Source: Bacteroidales bacterium
Lineage (GTDB): Bacteria; Bacteroidota; Bacteroidia; Bacteroidales; UBA932
Length of the DNA stretch: 59,033 nt
Direction of reading: 5' to 3'
NCBI GenBank assembly: GCA_017447265.1
Contig: JAFSOA010000013.1
Location: forward strand, 1 to 59,033
Position numbers and translations under genes: made by a program. The notes under the pieces are model-generated. The model saw only the letters and a list, made by a program, of their open reading frames with translations. It was not told where the DNA came from and made no database searches. How positions within the stretch are numbered: position 1 is the first letter of the stretch; each line of letters begins with the position of its first letter. Shown here piece after piece: positions 26,684 to 34,378 of the stretch.

Positions 26684-26895
26684 ATCGCAAGCTGACTGTC
26701 TTTGGCGGCCAGGTACGCCATTTTGTAGAGTCCTGCGAACAGGAGGACAATGAGGGGAATCAGGATGGTGTTGGAATCGAGCATCAACTCAGATTCGCCT
26801 TTCACAACGGCGTCGTAATTGGAGTGGACAAAGGCGAGGAGCGCGGCAACCAGTGCGGTCCAGCGGATGACCGGGATGTTGGATTTGGGAAACAA
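26680..26895 (-). pseudogene. N-terminally truncated DUF2975-like membrane protein
   Basis: Seventy-one residues with one or two membrane segments, ending LIPLIVLLFAGLYKMAYLAAKDSQLAI, which looks like a DUF2975 C-terminus; whole family members are about twice this size. The frame opens with TTG, preceded two codons upstream by TAA, and no ATG precedes the conserved part. The missing 5' half abuts the promoter of the divergent TetR gene, so the TetR unit probably joined here and removed it. Confidence 0.55.
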
Positions 26896-26909
26896 TTGTT
26901 ACATAACGC

Positions 26910-26940
26910 TTGCTTTTTTAAAAAATACCGTTTATCTTTG
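26910..26940 (+). promoter_or_regulatory. Promoter of the TetR-barrel operon
   Basis: TTG (26910-26912), exactly 20 bp, TATCTTTG (26933-26940). Leader to the ATG at 26962 is about 15 nt. Confidence 0.75.
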
Positions 26941-26961
26941 CGGCCAGAAACAGTAAACACC

Positions 26962-27543
26962 ATGCCGAAAGCAGTATTTTTCAACAAAGAGAAAATCACG
27001 AAGGCTGTCATCGACCTCATTCGGTCTGATGGCGCTGAAATCCTGACGTCACGGGCTATCGGAAAGAAACTCGGATGCTCGGTGAGCCCGCTTTTCAGGG
27101 AATATAAGAATATGGAGGAGATCCATGCCGATGCGCGGAAGGCAGCCGAAAAGATTTTTTCGGACTATCTGGCCGATGCCGTCAATTACGACCCCGCCTT
27201 CAAGGAATTCGGCATCCGGCTCATCCGTTTCTCACGGGAAGAGCCGAACCTGTTCCATTATCTGTTTCTCGAAAAAGGCGGCAGCAGCGAAGTGGCCCAT
27301 ACCATCGCGCTGGCGTGCCTGAAGCAGACGGCTGCCTCTTTCGGCCTGACCCCGGAACAGACCGAGCAGATTTTCGATCAGGAATGGACCTATGCCTGCG
27401 GGCTGGCCATGCTCTGCAACAAGAATCCGGAGGTCTTTTCCGACGAAATCATTTCGCTAAAGCTGTCCACACAGTTCATGGCCCAGTTGACGCTGATCAA
27501 GTCGGGCCGCAACATCGTCAATATAGAACCCAAGCATAAGTAG
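26962..27543 (+). CDS. TetR/AcrR-family regulator
   Basis: 193 aa from the ATG at 26962; the open frame to the left passes through the promoter. The N-terminal HTH reads NKEKITKAVIDLIRSDGAEILTSRAIGKKLGCSVSPLFREYKNMEEI, followed by an all-helical ligand domain. The outer-membrane barrel gene begins 9 nt after the stop, so the regulator probably controls its own operon. Confidence 0.85.
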   Translation: MPKAVFFNKEKITKAVIDLIRSDGAEILTSRAIGKKLGCSVSPLFREYKNMEEIHADARKAAEKIFSDYLADAVNYDPAFKEFGIRLIRFSREEPNLFHYLFLEKGGSSEVAHTIALACLKQTAASFGLTPEQTEQIFDQEWTYACGLAMLCNKNPEVFSDEIISLKLSTQFMAQLTLIKSGRNIVNIEPKHK

Positions 27544-27552
27544 TATAAAGCA

Positions 27553-29928
27553 ATGAGAAGACTGATTTTTGCAAGCGTGCTGCTGCTGGCAGCCGTTTCG
27601 GCCCAGGCAAAGGGCGATTGGAAAGGAAAAGTGGTGGATGAAAAAGGCGAGCCGGTGGCATACGCCAACGTGGCCGTTCTCGCAAGGGCCGATTCGTCCG
27701 TAGTGTGCGGCGTAGTCACCGGAGAAGACGGGACATTCAACATACAGACAAAAGAAACCGACGGCATCATGATGGTAGCCATGCTGGGCTACAAGACGGT
27801 GTATATGGTGCCTGTCGACGGGGCAGTGATCACCCTCACCGATGATACCGCCATGCTGGAGGGTGCCACCATCCAGGCCGTCATGCCCAAGACCAAACTG
27901 ACCGGCGAGGGCCTTCAGACCAACGTGCGGGGGTCGGTCCTTGAAAACGCCGGAAACGCCAATGATGTGTTGGCCAAGACCCCCGGGCTCATCAAAGGCC
28001 AGAACGGCCTGGAGGTGATCGGCAAAGGCTCGCCGAGGGTGTATATCAACGGACGCCGCGTGACGGACGCCTCGGAGCTGGATCGCCTGCAAAGCAATGA
28101 GATCCAGAGCATTGAAGTCATAACGAACCCCGGAGCCCAATACGATGCCACGGTGCGGTCGGTGGTGCGGATCAAGACGATTCGGCGCCAGGGCGACGGC
28201 TTCGGCTTCAACCTGAACGCCTCCGACGCGCAGTCCCTGCGCTGGGCGAGGGGCAACGACCCCCACGGTGCGGTCAATGTGAACTACCGTACGGGCGGGG
28301 TGGATATTTTCGCAGGGGTGAACTACGACCGCAATACCTCGCGGCAGGAGAGCTACCTGGAAAAGCAGACTTTCGGAAGAAAGGCGGATGGCTCCGACTG
28401 GCTCTTTGAGAACAAGGGCACGCTCCTGAACGAATACTTCGGCAGTACCCTCTACGGAAACGCCGGCGTGAACTGGCAGATCGCCGACAACCACTTCCTG
28501 GGCGGCAAGGTGGAATGGGGCCGTCACCTGACCTATAACGTCAAGACGGTGGTCAATGACAATGTCTTTGAGAACGGTACGTTGATCGACAAGCTCACCA
28601 CCACCTCCGAGGACGTGATCGGGGATAAAGTCCCCTGGAACCTGGGCGCCAACCTTTACTACAACGGCCTTGTCGGCCAGAAACTGGGCATTGATGTGAA
28701 CCTGGACTATTATGGCACGGAAGACAGTGCCAATTCCACCTCCACGGAAACCAGCGCCATGACCCACGATGCTTCCATCAGCACGGCCAGCGACAATGCC
28801 AGCCGGCTGTACGCCGCCAAAGCCGTGCTTTCCTATCCCATCTGGAAGGGGCAGCTGCAACTGGGAACAGAGGAGACCTTCTCCCGCCGGAAAGACAATT
28901 ATACCATCACCGGCATCAGCATCCCCGCCTCGCAGGCCACCGTGAAAGAGGACAATATCGCAGGCTTCGCCTCCTACGGCTGCTATATCCCCAAAGTGGG
29001 CCAGCTGAGCGCCGGCGTGCGTTACGAGAACGTACACTACGTTTACGAAGACGCCCTGCGGCTTGACGCCAGGGTGGAGCGCCGGTACAGCAACTGGTTC
29101 CCCAATGCGACCTATGCCAATGCCTTCGGCCCCGTGCAGGTGATGCTGAACTATGCTGCCAAGACCTCCCGTCCGGGCTATGCGCTCCTGTCCAGCGCCA
29201 TCCGCTACAACAGCCGCTATATCTGGCAGAGCGGCAACGCCCAGCTGCAGCCCAGCCTGATGCACAACGTGAGCCTTGCCGCCGTGTACAAATGGGTTAC
29301 CTTCATGGTGAATTACACGCGCATGAACAACGCCATGGTTACCTGGAGCGCCCCCATCGGAGACGAGGGTGTGGTGCTGGTAAAGCCCCGCAACCTCGAG
29401 GAACCGTACCGCTTCATGGCCGCTTACGTGAACCTCACTCCTACCGTGGGCTGCTGGAACATGAACTATACCGCCGGCATACAGCCCCAGTGGCTCAGCA
29501 TCACCGTGGATGACCCCCGCGAGGCCTCGGGCAAGCGCGTCACCACCTTCAACGGCAAGCCCATCTTCTTTGTGCAGCTGCAGAATACCCTTACGTTCAA
29601 GGGCGGCTGGCAGCTCGAACTGGGCGGCCAGGTAAACAGCCGAGGCTACTCGCAGAACCTGTATCTCCGTAACGCCTATGTGGATGTGACCGCCGCCGTA
29701 CAGAAAACCCTCCTGAAAGACGGATCCCTGGTCCTTCGCCTGGAAGGAGCCGATCTGTTGGGCATGGCTCACTACGACGTGGACTCCGATTTCGGCAGCC
29801 ATACCATCATGCAGACCAACCGGATGGACACGCAGAAAATCAAACTCTCCGTGCGCTTCAATTTCAACGCCGCCCAGAGCAAGTACCGCGGTACCGGCGC
29901 CGGCAGAGACGAGAAGGCCAGAATGTAA
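27553..29928 (+). CDS. Outer membrane beta-barrel protein (TonB-receptor-like)
   Basis: 791 aa. Signal peptide (LLLAAVSAQA), a carboxypeptidase-regulatory-like domain (KGKVVDEKGEPVAYANVAVL), a plug-like segment (LAKTPGLIKGQNGLEVIGKGSPRVYINGR and IQSIEVITNPGAQYDA) and a large barrel. This matches the outer-membrane beta-barrel family group rather than SusC, and there is no SusD neighbour. Cargo unknown. Control by the TetR encoded just upstream is the likely arrangement. Confidence 0.88.
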   Translation: MRRLIFASVLLLAAVSAQAKGDWKGKVVDEKGEPVAYANVAVLARADSSVVCGVVTGEDGTFNIQTKETDGIMMVAMLGYKTVYMVPVDGAVITLTDDTAMLEGATIQAVMPKTKLTGEGLQTNVRGSVLENAGNANDVLAKTPGLIKGQNGLEVIGKGSPRVYINGRRVTDASELDRLQSNEIQSIEVITNPGAQYDATVRSVVRIKTIRRQGDGFGFNLNASDAQSLRWARGNDPHGAVNVNYRTGGVDIFAGVNYDRNTSRQESYLEKQTFGRKADGSDWLFENKGTLLNEYFGSTLYGNAGVNWQIADNHFLGGKVEWGRHLTYNVKTVVNDNVFENGTLIDKLTTTSEDVIGDKVPWNLGANLYYNGLVGQKLGIDVNLDYYGTEDSANSTSTETSAMTHDASISTASDNASRLYAAKAVLSYPIWKGQLQLGTEETFSRRKDNYTITGISIPASQATVKEDNIAGFASYGCYIPKVGQLSAGVRYENVHYVYEDALRLDARVERRYSNWFPNATYANAFGPVQVMLNYAAKTSRPGYALLSSAIRYNSRYIWQSGNAQLQPSLMHNVSLAAVYKWVTFMVNYTRMNNAMVTWSAPIGDEGVVLVKPRNLEEPYRFMAAYVNLTPTVGCWNMNYTAGIQPQWLSITVDDPREASGKRVTTFNGKPIFFVQLQNTLTFKGGWQLELGGQVNSRGYSQNLYLRNAYVDVTAAVQKTLLKDGSLVLRLEGADLLGMAHYDVDSDFGSHTIMQTNRMDTQKIKLSVRFNFNAAQSKYRGTGAGRDEKARM

Positions 29929-29941
29929 ATAAAGTAAAATA

Positions 29942-30667
29942 ATGGAACAGAAATTTTGCCAGAGCTGCGGAATGCCGCTCACCCCGGAAATCCTGGGCAC
30001 GAATGCCGACGGGAGTAAGAATGAAGACTACTGCATGTACTGCTACAAGGACGGAAAGTTCCTGCAGGACTGCACAATGGATGAGATGATCGAACATTGC
30101 GCCCAGTTCGTGGACGAGGTCAACAAAGGCCTGCCACAGCCCATCACGAAAGAGGAATACATCGGCCAGATGAAGATGTATTTCCCGCATCTGAAGCGTT
30201 GGCGCAAAGAATTGACGATTACGGATGCGACGCCGGAGAATCCGGCCCTTGCAGGCGTGAAAGAACTCATCGGCAAAATGGCCGACAAACTGCCCGTCAG
30301 CTTCATATCTTCGGTTGACGAAGAAGGCTATCCTTGCACGAAGGCCATGCTTTCGCCCCGCGTTCGCGAAGGCATCAAGACGTTCTACTTCACCACCAAC
30401 ACCTTCTCGCTGCGCGTGGCTCACTACAAGGCCAACCCCAAGGCTAGCATCTACTTCTGTGACGCCGAAGGCTTCAAGGGCATGATGCTCCGGGGCACGA
30501 TGGAAGTGCTGACGGACGCCGCCTCGAAGAAGATGATCTGGCGCGACGGCGACACGGAATACTATCCCGGCGGCGTCACCGACCCCAATTACTGCGTCCT
30601 GAAATTCACCGCCACCGACGGCCGCTTCTACAGCGATTATTATCCGCGCAGCTTTGTGATTGAGTAA
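29942..30667 (+). CDS. Zinc-ribbon / pyridoxamine 5'-phosphate oxidase-like fusion protein
   Basis: 241 aa. The N-terminal 85 residues hold a putative zinc ribbon (FCQSCGMPL ... YCMYCYKDGKF) and a helical extension. From about 110 a flavin-binding PNPOx-like split barrel follows (LPVSFISSVDEEGYPCTKAM, FYFTTNTFSLRVAHYKANPKASIYF). Each part also exists alone in other genomes. A redox or haem/flavin-related role is possible but not shown. It begins 13 nt after the barrel gene. Confidence 0.82.
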   Translation: MEQKFCQSCGMPLTPEILGTNADGSKNEDYCMYCYKDGKFLQDCTMDEMIEHCAQFVDEVNKGLPQPITKEEYIGQMKMYFPHLKRWRKELTITDATPENPALAGVKELIGKMADKLPVSFISSVDEEGYPCTKAMLSPRVREGIKTFYFTTNTFSLRVAHYKANPKASIYFCDAEGFKGMMLRGTMEVLTDAASKKMIWRDGDTEYYPGGVTDPNYCVLKFTATDGRFYSDYYPRSFVIE

Positions 30668-30680
30668 CAATACTAGAACA

Positions 30681-31319
30681 ATGAATATCCGTTTAGAACA
30701 AGCAAAAGACTACTGTGAGGTAGAGAACCTCACACGAGAGGCTTTTTGGAATGTATATCGCCCCGGCTGCACGGAGCATTACGTACTGAACCAATATCGA
30801 AGCAACCCGGACTTCATTCCGGAGCTGGACTTTGTGATGGAAGAAGAGGGTCGCATCATCGGCCACATCATGTTCTCACATGCCGAATTGACGCTGCCGG
30901 ACGGCACCCGAAAGCCATCGTGGACCTTCGGACCGATCAGCATCCACCCGGACTACAAGCGCAAGGGCTATGGACTCCAGCTACTGAACTATGCACTGGA
31001 AAAGGCGCGTGAAATGGGCGTCGGTTTCCTCTGCATGGAGGGCAATATCGACTTTTACAAACTCGCCGGCTTCGGCCTCGCCAGCCGCCTCGGCATCCAC
31101 TATCACGACATGCCGCACAATGAAGAAGTACCCTTCTTCCTGGCCCAGGAACTCATCCCCGGCTGGCTGAAGGCCAACGGCATAGTGGAAGCCATTTATT
31201 GCCCGCCCAAAGGCTATTTCGTAGCCGATGAGCATCCAGAGGCCTTCGAAGCCTACGAGGCCACCTTCCCGCCAAAAGAAAAACTCCGCCTGCCCGGACA
31301 ATTGGGATACGAAGAATAA
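30681..31319 (+). CDS. GNAT-family N-acetyltransferase
   Basis: 212 aa from the ATG at 30681; an in-frame TTG at 30660 overlaps the previous stop and is less likely. The acetyl-CoA site is IHPDYKRKGYGLQLLNYALE, followed by GVGFLCMEGNIDFYKLAGF. Unlike most GNATs, the C-terminal third is an extension (about 140-212). Acceptor unknown. The stop overlaps the next start (TAATG). Confidence 0.85.
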   Translation: MNIRLEQAKDYCEVENLTREAFWNVYRPGCTEHYVLNQYRSNPDFIPELDFVMEEEGRIIGHIMFSHAELTLPDGTRKPSWTFGPISIHPDYKRKGYGLQLLNYALEKAREMGVGFLCMEGNIDFYKLAGFGLASRLGIHYHDMPHNEEVPFFLAQELIPGWLKANGIVEAIYCPPKGYFVADEHPEAFEAYEATFPPKEKLRLPGQLGYEE

Positions 31320-31834
31320 TGGAAACCGACAGAATCCTGCTGCGCCCTTGGCGCGAAAGTGACACCGAAGTATTGTTTAAATATGCTTCCGACCCGGATG
31401 TCGGGCCTCGTGCTGGATGGCCGCCACATAAATCTGTGGAGGAAAGCCTGGAAGTGATCCGGACCGTCTTCCACAATGACACTACATGGGCCATAGAACT
31501 TAAAGCGTCAGGCGAGGCCATCGGAGCGATGGGCTATCTGCCTTGTGAGGGCAACAATCTCCCGTCCCGCGAGGGCGAGCCGCTGGTGGGTTACTGGGTG
31601 GGGAAACCTTATTGGAACCAGGGTATTTGCACGGAAGCCCTAGGATTGATGATTGACCATATCCGCCGGAATACAGACATCAAGTCGCTGATCAGTAGTC
31701 ACTTTTTCGACAATCCCGCTAGCGGCCGCGTCATGGAGAAGTGCGGCTTTATCCCCACCGGCGAAACCTGCATTGATGAATCCCTGGCCGGGTCAGACCG
31801 CCCGATGAGGATTCTGAGATTAGACATACGATGA
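31319..31834 (+). CDS. GNAT-family N-acetyltransferase (RimJ/RimL type)
   Basis: 171 aa. Starts METDRILLRPWRESD, the usual RimJ/L opening, and has the CoA-binding block GYWVGKPYWNQGICTEALGLMI and a C-terminal NPASGRVMEKCGFIPTGE. It is translationally coupled on both sides (TAATG before, ATGA after). Substrate unknown. Confidence 0.88.
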   Translation: METDRILLRPWRESDTEVLFKYASDPDVGPRAGWPPHKSVEESLEVIRTVFHNDTTWAIELKASGEAIGAMGYLPCEGNNLPSREGEPLVGYWVGKPYWNQGICTEALGLMIDHIRRNTDIKSLISSHFFDNPASGRVMEKCGFIPTGETCIDESLAGSDRPMRILRLDIR

Positions 31835-32322
31835 AACATCTGCCAAACAGCATCACTTTTATCAGGATTGCAGGCTCTTTGGGCCTGCTCCTTTGTGATG
31901 TGACGGGTGTGATGTTCTGGATCATCTATGGCCTCTGCAGCTTCAGCGATATAGCCGACGGATGGTTGGCTCGGAAGCTCCATGCAGAAACCAAAGCCGG
32001 GGCTGTCTTGGATAGCGTGGCAGACATCTGCTTCGTAGCGTGTTGTGCCTGGAAACTCCTGCCGATACTTGAACTGCCGCAATGGCTATGGCTGTGGGCA
32101 GGAGTAATCGTCGCGATTAAAATCATAAATCAGCTTTCGGCCCTCGTGATATACGGGCGTTGCTGCTTCCCACATACCCTTGCGAACAAGGCAACGGGAT
32201 TCCTGCTCTTCATTGCAGTCCCCATGCATTTTTGGTCTATCATTCCTCTCGCCATTGTTGCTGCCATCGCCACACTTGCCGCCATACAAGAGGGACATCT
32301 CATCAGAACGAAAAAGAAATGA
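31831..32322 (+). CDS. CDP-alcohol phosphatidyltransferase
   Basis: 163 aa with four to six membrane helices. The family motif D-x2-DG-x2-AR-x8-G-x3-D-x3-D is complete: SDIADGWLARKLHAETKAG, then AVLDSVAD. It transfers a phospho-group from a CDP-lipid to an alcohol; the short length and lone setting leave the alcohol open. It overlaps the GNAT stop by 4 nt. Confidence 0.9.
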   Translation: MKHLPNSITFIRIAGSLGLLLCDVTGVMFWIIYGLCSFSDIADGWLARKLHAETKAGAVLDSVADICFVACCAWKLLPILELPQWLWLWAGVIVAIKIINQLSALVIYGRCCFPHTLANKATGFLLFIAVPMHFWSIIPLAIVAAIATLAAIQEGHLIRTKKK

Positions 32323-32325
32323 GGT

Positions 32326-32724
32326 ATGAATAAAATGATTTCATGCTATAGAGAGGAAGCCATCGAATGTGTTAAGGATTATGTTCTCCAGATACATATG
32401 CAAATATATGCCAAGTATAATGGTGATTTTGACAGAATCTATACGGAAGGGTACAACAACAAGTCCTATACGGGTAGGGTGATTGAGCCGGGGAAGGTAT
32501 ATGAACTGAATTATTTGGAATGTACGTGCCCTAAAGTTAAATGTGGGCTGAGAAACCATCCGCAGCAATGTGAGTGCTCGCGACAGAGCATTCTATATAT
32601 CTTGTCGCAACTTGAGCCGGACAGCCGTTTCGAGGTTCGGATTGAGAATACAATTCTTAGGGGGAGCGACCGCTGTACATTCCGAATGATGCGGTTAAGC
32701 GAAAGCAGAATCAGGCTCGCTTGA
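32326..32724 (+). CDS. Cysteine-rich small protein, possibly DUF6144-like
   Basis: 132 aa, 3 nt after the previous stop. The middle holds a cysteine cluster (LECTCPKVKCGLRN ... QQCECS), then an alpha/beta tail VRIENTILRGSDRCTFRM. This pattern resembles proteins annotated as DUF6144 or L-2-amino-thiazoline-4-carboxylate hydrolase-like, but I am not certain. Base composition is visibly more AT-rich than the flanking genes, a sign of separate acquisition. Confidence 0.55.
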   Translation: MNKMISCYREEAIECVKDYVLQIHMQIYAKYNGDFDRIYTEGYNNKSYTGRVIEPGKVYELNYLECTCPKVKCGLRNHPQQCECSRQSILYILSQLEPDSRFEVRIENTILRGSDRCTFRMMRLSESRIRLA

Positions 32725-32769
32725 ATTATGCTGAGCGATAGCATTATGCGCGTTGGCGAATAACAAGAC

Positions 32770-33378
32770 ATGAAGGTTAATGAATTAAATATCGGCTCTA
32801 CGCCGGCGCTGCTCTTAGGCGAAAAGAGCGAAAAGATATTCCTTTTTGTGCATGGATTGCATGGACGAAAAGAAGAGGCTTTGGCCTTTGCAGAGGTGGC
32901 TGTGCCAAAGGGTTATCAGATATTGAGTATCGACTTGCCTGTAGAGCGCGAGCCTTGGGAAGTGCTGCCGGGGCTGAATAAGGTTCGAGATTTTCTTTAT
33001 GGGAATTGGAAGAATGTGTCCGTCCGTGCCAACAGCATCGGCGCATGGTTCGCTTTGTTGGCATTCCAGAACATGAAAGTTGAACAGGCATTGTTTGTAT
33101 CTCCGATTCTCGATATGAAGAAGTTTATCGAACTGATGCCACAACGCGAGGACGACTATTACGAGTGGGTTGTCAATCATCCGATTACACGTTGGGATGC
33201 ATCCACATACATCCTTCGCCCAGCAGTAGACCCGGTAGTCAGCGAGGAAGTAGGACGCGACTTTATCAACCAGCACCAGTGCCAGGTCACCCTGATGCCG
33301 GACGGTGAACATTGGTTCCATACACCAGAACAGCTTGCTTTTCTGAAAGAATGGGAAAATAGCATCGTTTCCGCGTGA
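32770..33378 (+). CDS. Alpha/beta hydrolase-fold protein
   Basis: 202 aa. FLFVHGLHGRKEE gives the oxyanion region, VRANSIGAW the nucleophile elbow (S89, with Ala in place of the first Gly), and MPDGEHWFHTPEQ the terminal His. Cytosolic, substrate unknown. Like the preceding gene it is relatively AT-rich. It is the last gene before repeat copy B. Confidence 0.78.
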   Translation: MKVNELNIGSTPALLLGEKSEKIFLFVHGLHGRKEEALAFAEVAVPKGYQILSIDLPVEREPWEVLPGLNKVRDFLYGNWKNVSVRANSIGAWFALLAFQNMKVEQALFVSPILDMKKFIELMPQREDDYYEWVVNHPITRWDASTYILRPAVDPVVSEEVGRDFINQHQCQVTLMPDGEHWFHTPEQLAFLKEWENSIVSA

Positions 33379-33420
33379 AGCATCTGTCAGATGGTCATAA
33401 CTGTGATTAGTGTCGAGTGA

Positions 33421-33500
33421 CGGTAGCGTCCCATTCTTTGGCCCGCTACCGGCAAAAAAGGCCGATTTTGACGGTAGCCTGACAGATTTTGGGACGGTAC
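33421..33500 (+). repeat. 80-bp inverted-pair repeat, copy B
   Basis: Perfect reverse complement of 24685-24764. It starts CGGTAGCGTCCCA and ends TGGGACGGTAC. Both copies lie just left of a gene whose promoter reads TATCTTTG-6 nt-ATG. Confidence 0.9.
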
Positions 33501-33523
33501 TATCGGTTGTTGACGAACGGCCT

Positions 33524-33553
33524 TTGATAAATGGTGTAAAACGAGTATCTTTG
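33524..33553 (+). promoter_or_regulatory. Promoter of the YhfC-like gene
   Basis: TTG (33524-33526), 19 bp, TATCTTTG (33546-33553), then 6 nt to the ATG at 33560. A leaderless mRNA is predicted. Confidence 0.7.
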
Positions 33554-33559
33554 ACGGGT

Positions 33560-34378
33560 ATGGTACCTGTAAACTCGATGATCGCGATGGGGATCAGCGC
33601 CCTGGCCGGCCTGGCCATTCCCGTCGCACTGGCCTGGTGGCTGGTGAAAAAGCAGAAAGCGCGTCTGACGACCATTGTCATCGGCGCGGGTGTGTTCATT
33701 GTCTTTGCCCTGCTGCTGGAACCTGTCCTGCACCAGCTGGTCCTGAAGGGGCCGAAGGGTTCGGTCATCCTGGGTAATGTTTGGCTCTATGCCCTTTACG
33801 GCGGACTTGCCGCAGGCTTCTTTGAAGAGACCGGCCGCTTTCTGGCCATGAAGTTCCTTCTGCAGAAAGAACCGTCAAAAGCGTTGCCGGCCATCGCTTA
33901 CGGTACCGGCCACGGAGGTGTGGAGATGATGCTGATCTTTGGGGTAAGCATGATTTCCAACATCGTTCTTTCGGTGATGATCAATACCGGTGCGGCCGAA
34001 TCACTGTTGGCCGCCGCTCCTGCCAATGCGCTGGAAGAGGTGCAGACTCAATTTGAGCAATTGGAGACTTCTTCCGCCGGTACCTTTTTCCTGGGCCTTT
34101 GGGAGCGTATTTCCGCCCTTGTTCTGCAATTGGGCCTGTCCATTCTGGTATGGACGGCTGTGCGAAAAGGCGGCAAGTGGTTTTGGCTCTTCCCCGTGGC
34201 CATCTTTTTGCATTTTCTGGTGGATGCCTGCGCGGTCGTCATTTCCAAGAGCGCCAGTATGGCCTTCACAGAAATCGTCATTTTTGCCATGGCCCTGGCC
34301 GTCGGCGCCATCGGCTTCTTGTTGGCTCGGAAACTCAACCAGGATACCGAGCCGGCTGCCGTCAGCAGTCGCCCTTGA
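33560..34378 (+). CDS. YhfC-family putative intramembrane metalloprotease
   Basis: 272 aa from the ATG at 33560; the open frame runs left through the repeat, but the promoter fixes the start. About eight membrane helices. Conserved polar motifs inside helices are GFFEETGRF, GTGHGGVEMM and FLHFLVDA, the Glu/His pattern expected for a CPBP/YhfC-type intramembrane protease. Activity is inferred from the motif only. Its last 17 nt overlap the end of phzF on the other strand. Confidence 0.82.
   Translation: MVPVNSMIAMGISALAGLAIPVALAWWLVKKQKARLTTIVIGAGVFIVFALLLEPVLHQLVLKGPKGSVILGNVWLYALYGGLAAGFFEETGRFLAMKFLLQKEPSKALPAIAYGTGHGGVEMMLIFGVSMISNIVLSVMINTGAAESLLAAAPANALEEVQTQFEQLETSSAGTFFLGLWERISALVLQLGLSILVWTAVRKGGKWFWLFPVAIFLHFLVDACAVVISKSASMAFTEIVIFAMALAVGAIGFLLARKLNQDTEPAAVSSRP

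Noticed and set aside
27457-30000. 847-codon minus-strand open frame opposite the barrel gene
   Set aside because: Low-complexity His/Val/Gly-rich translation with no recognisable domain; the plus-strand protein is a clear outer-membrane barrel.
24685-33500. Integron-like cassette array with attC sites
   Set aside because: Only two repeat copies, in inverted orientation, no GTTRRRY core sites, no integrase, and genes in several small operons rather than one cassette each.
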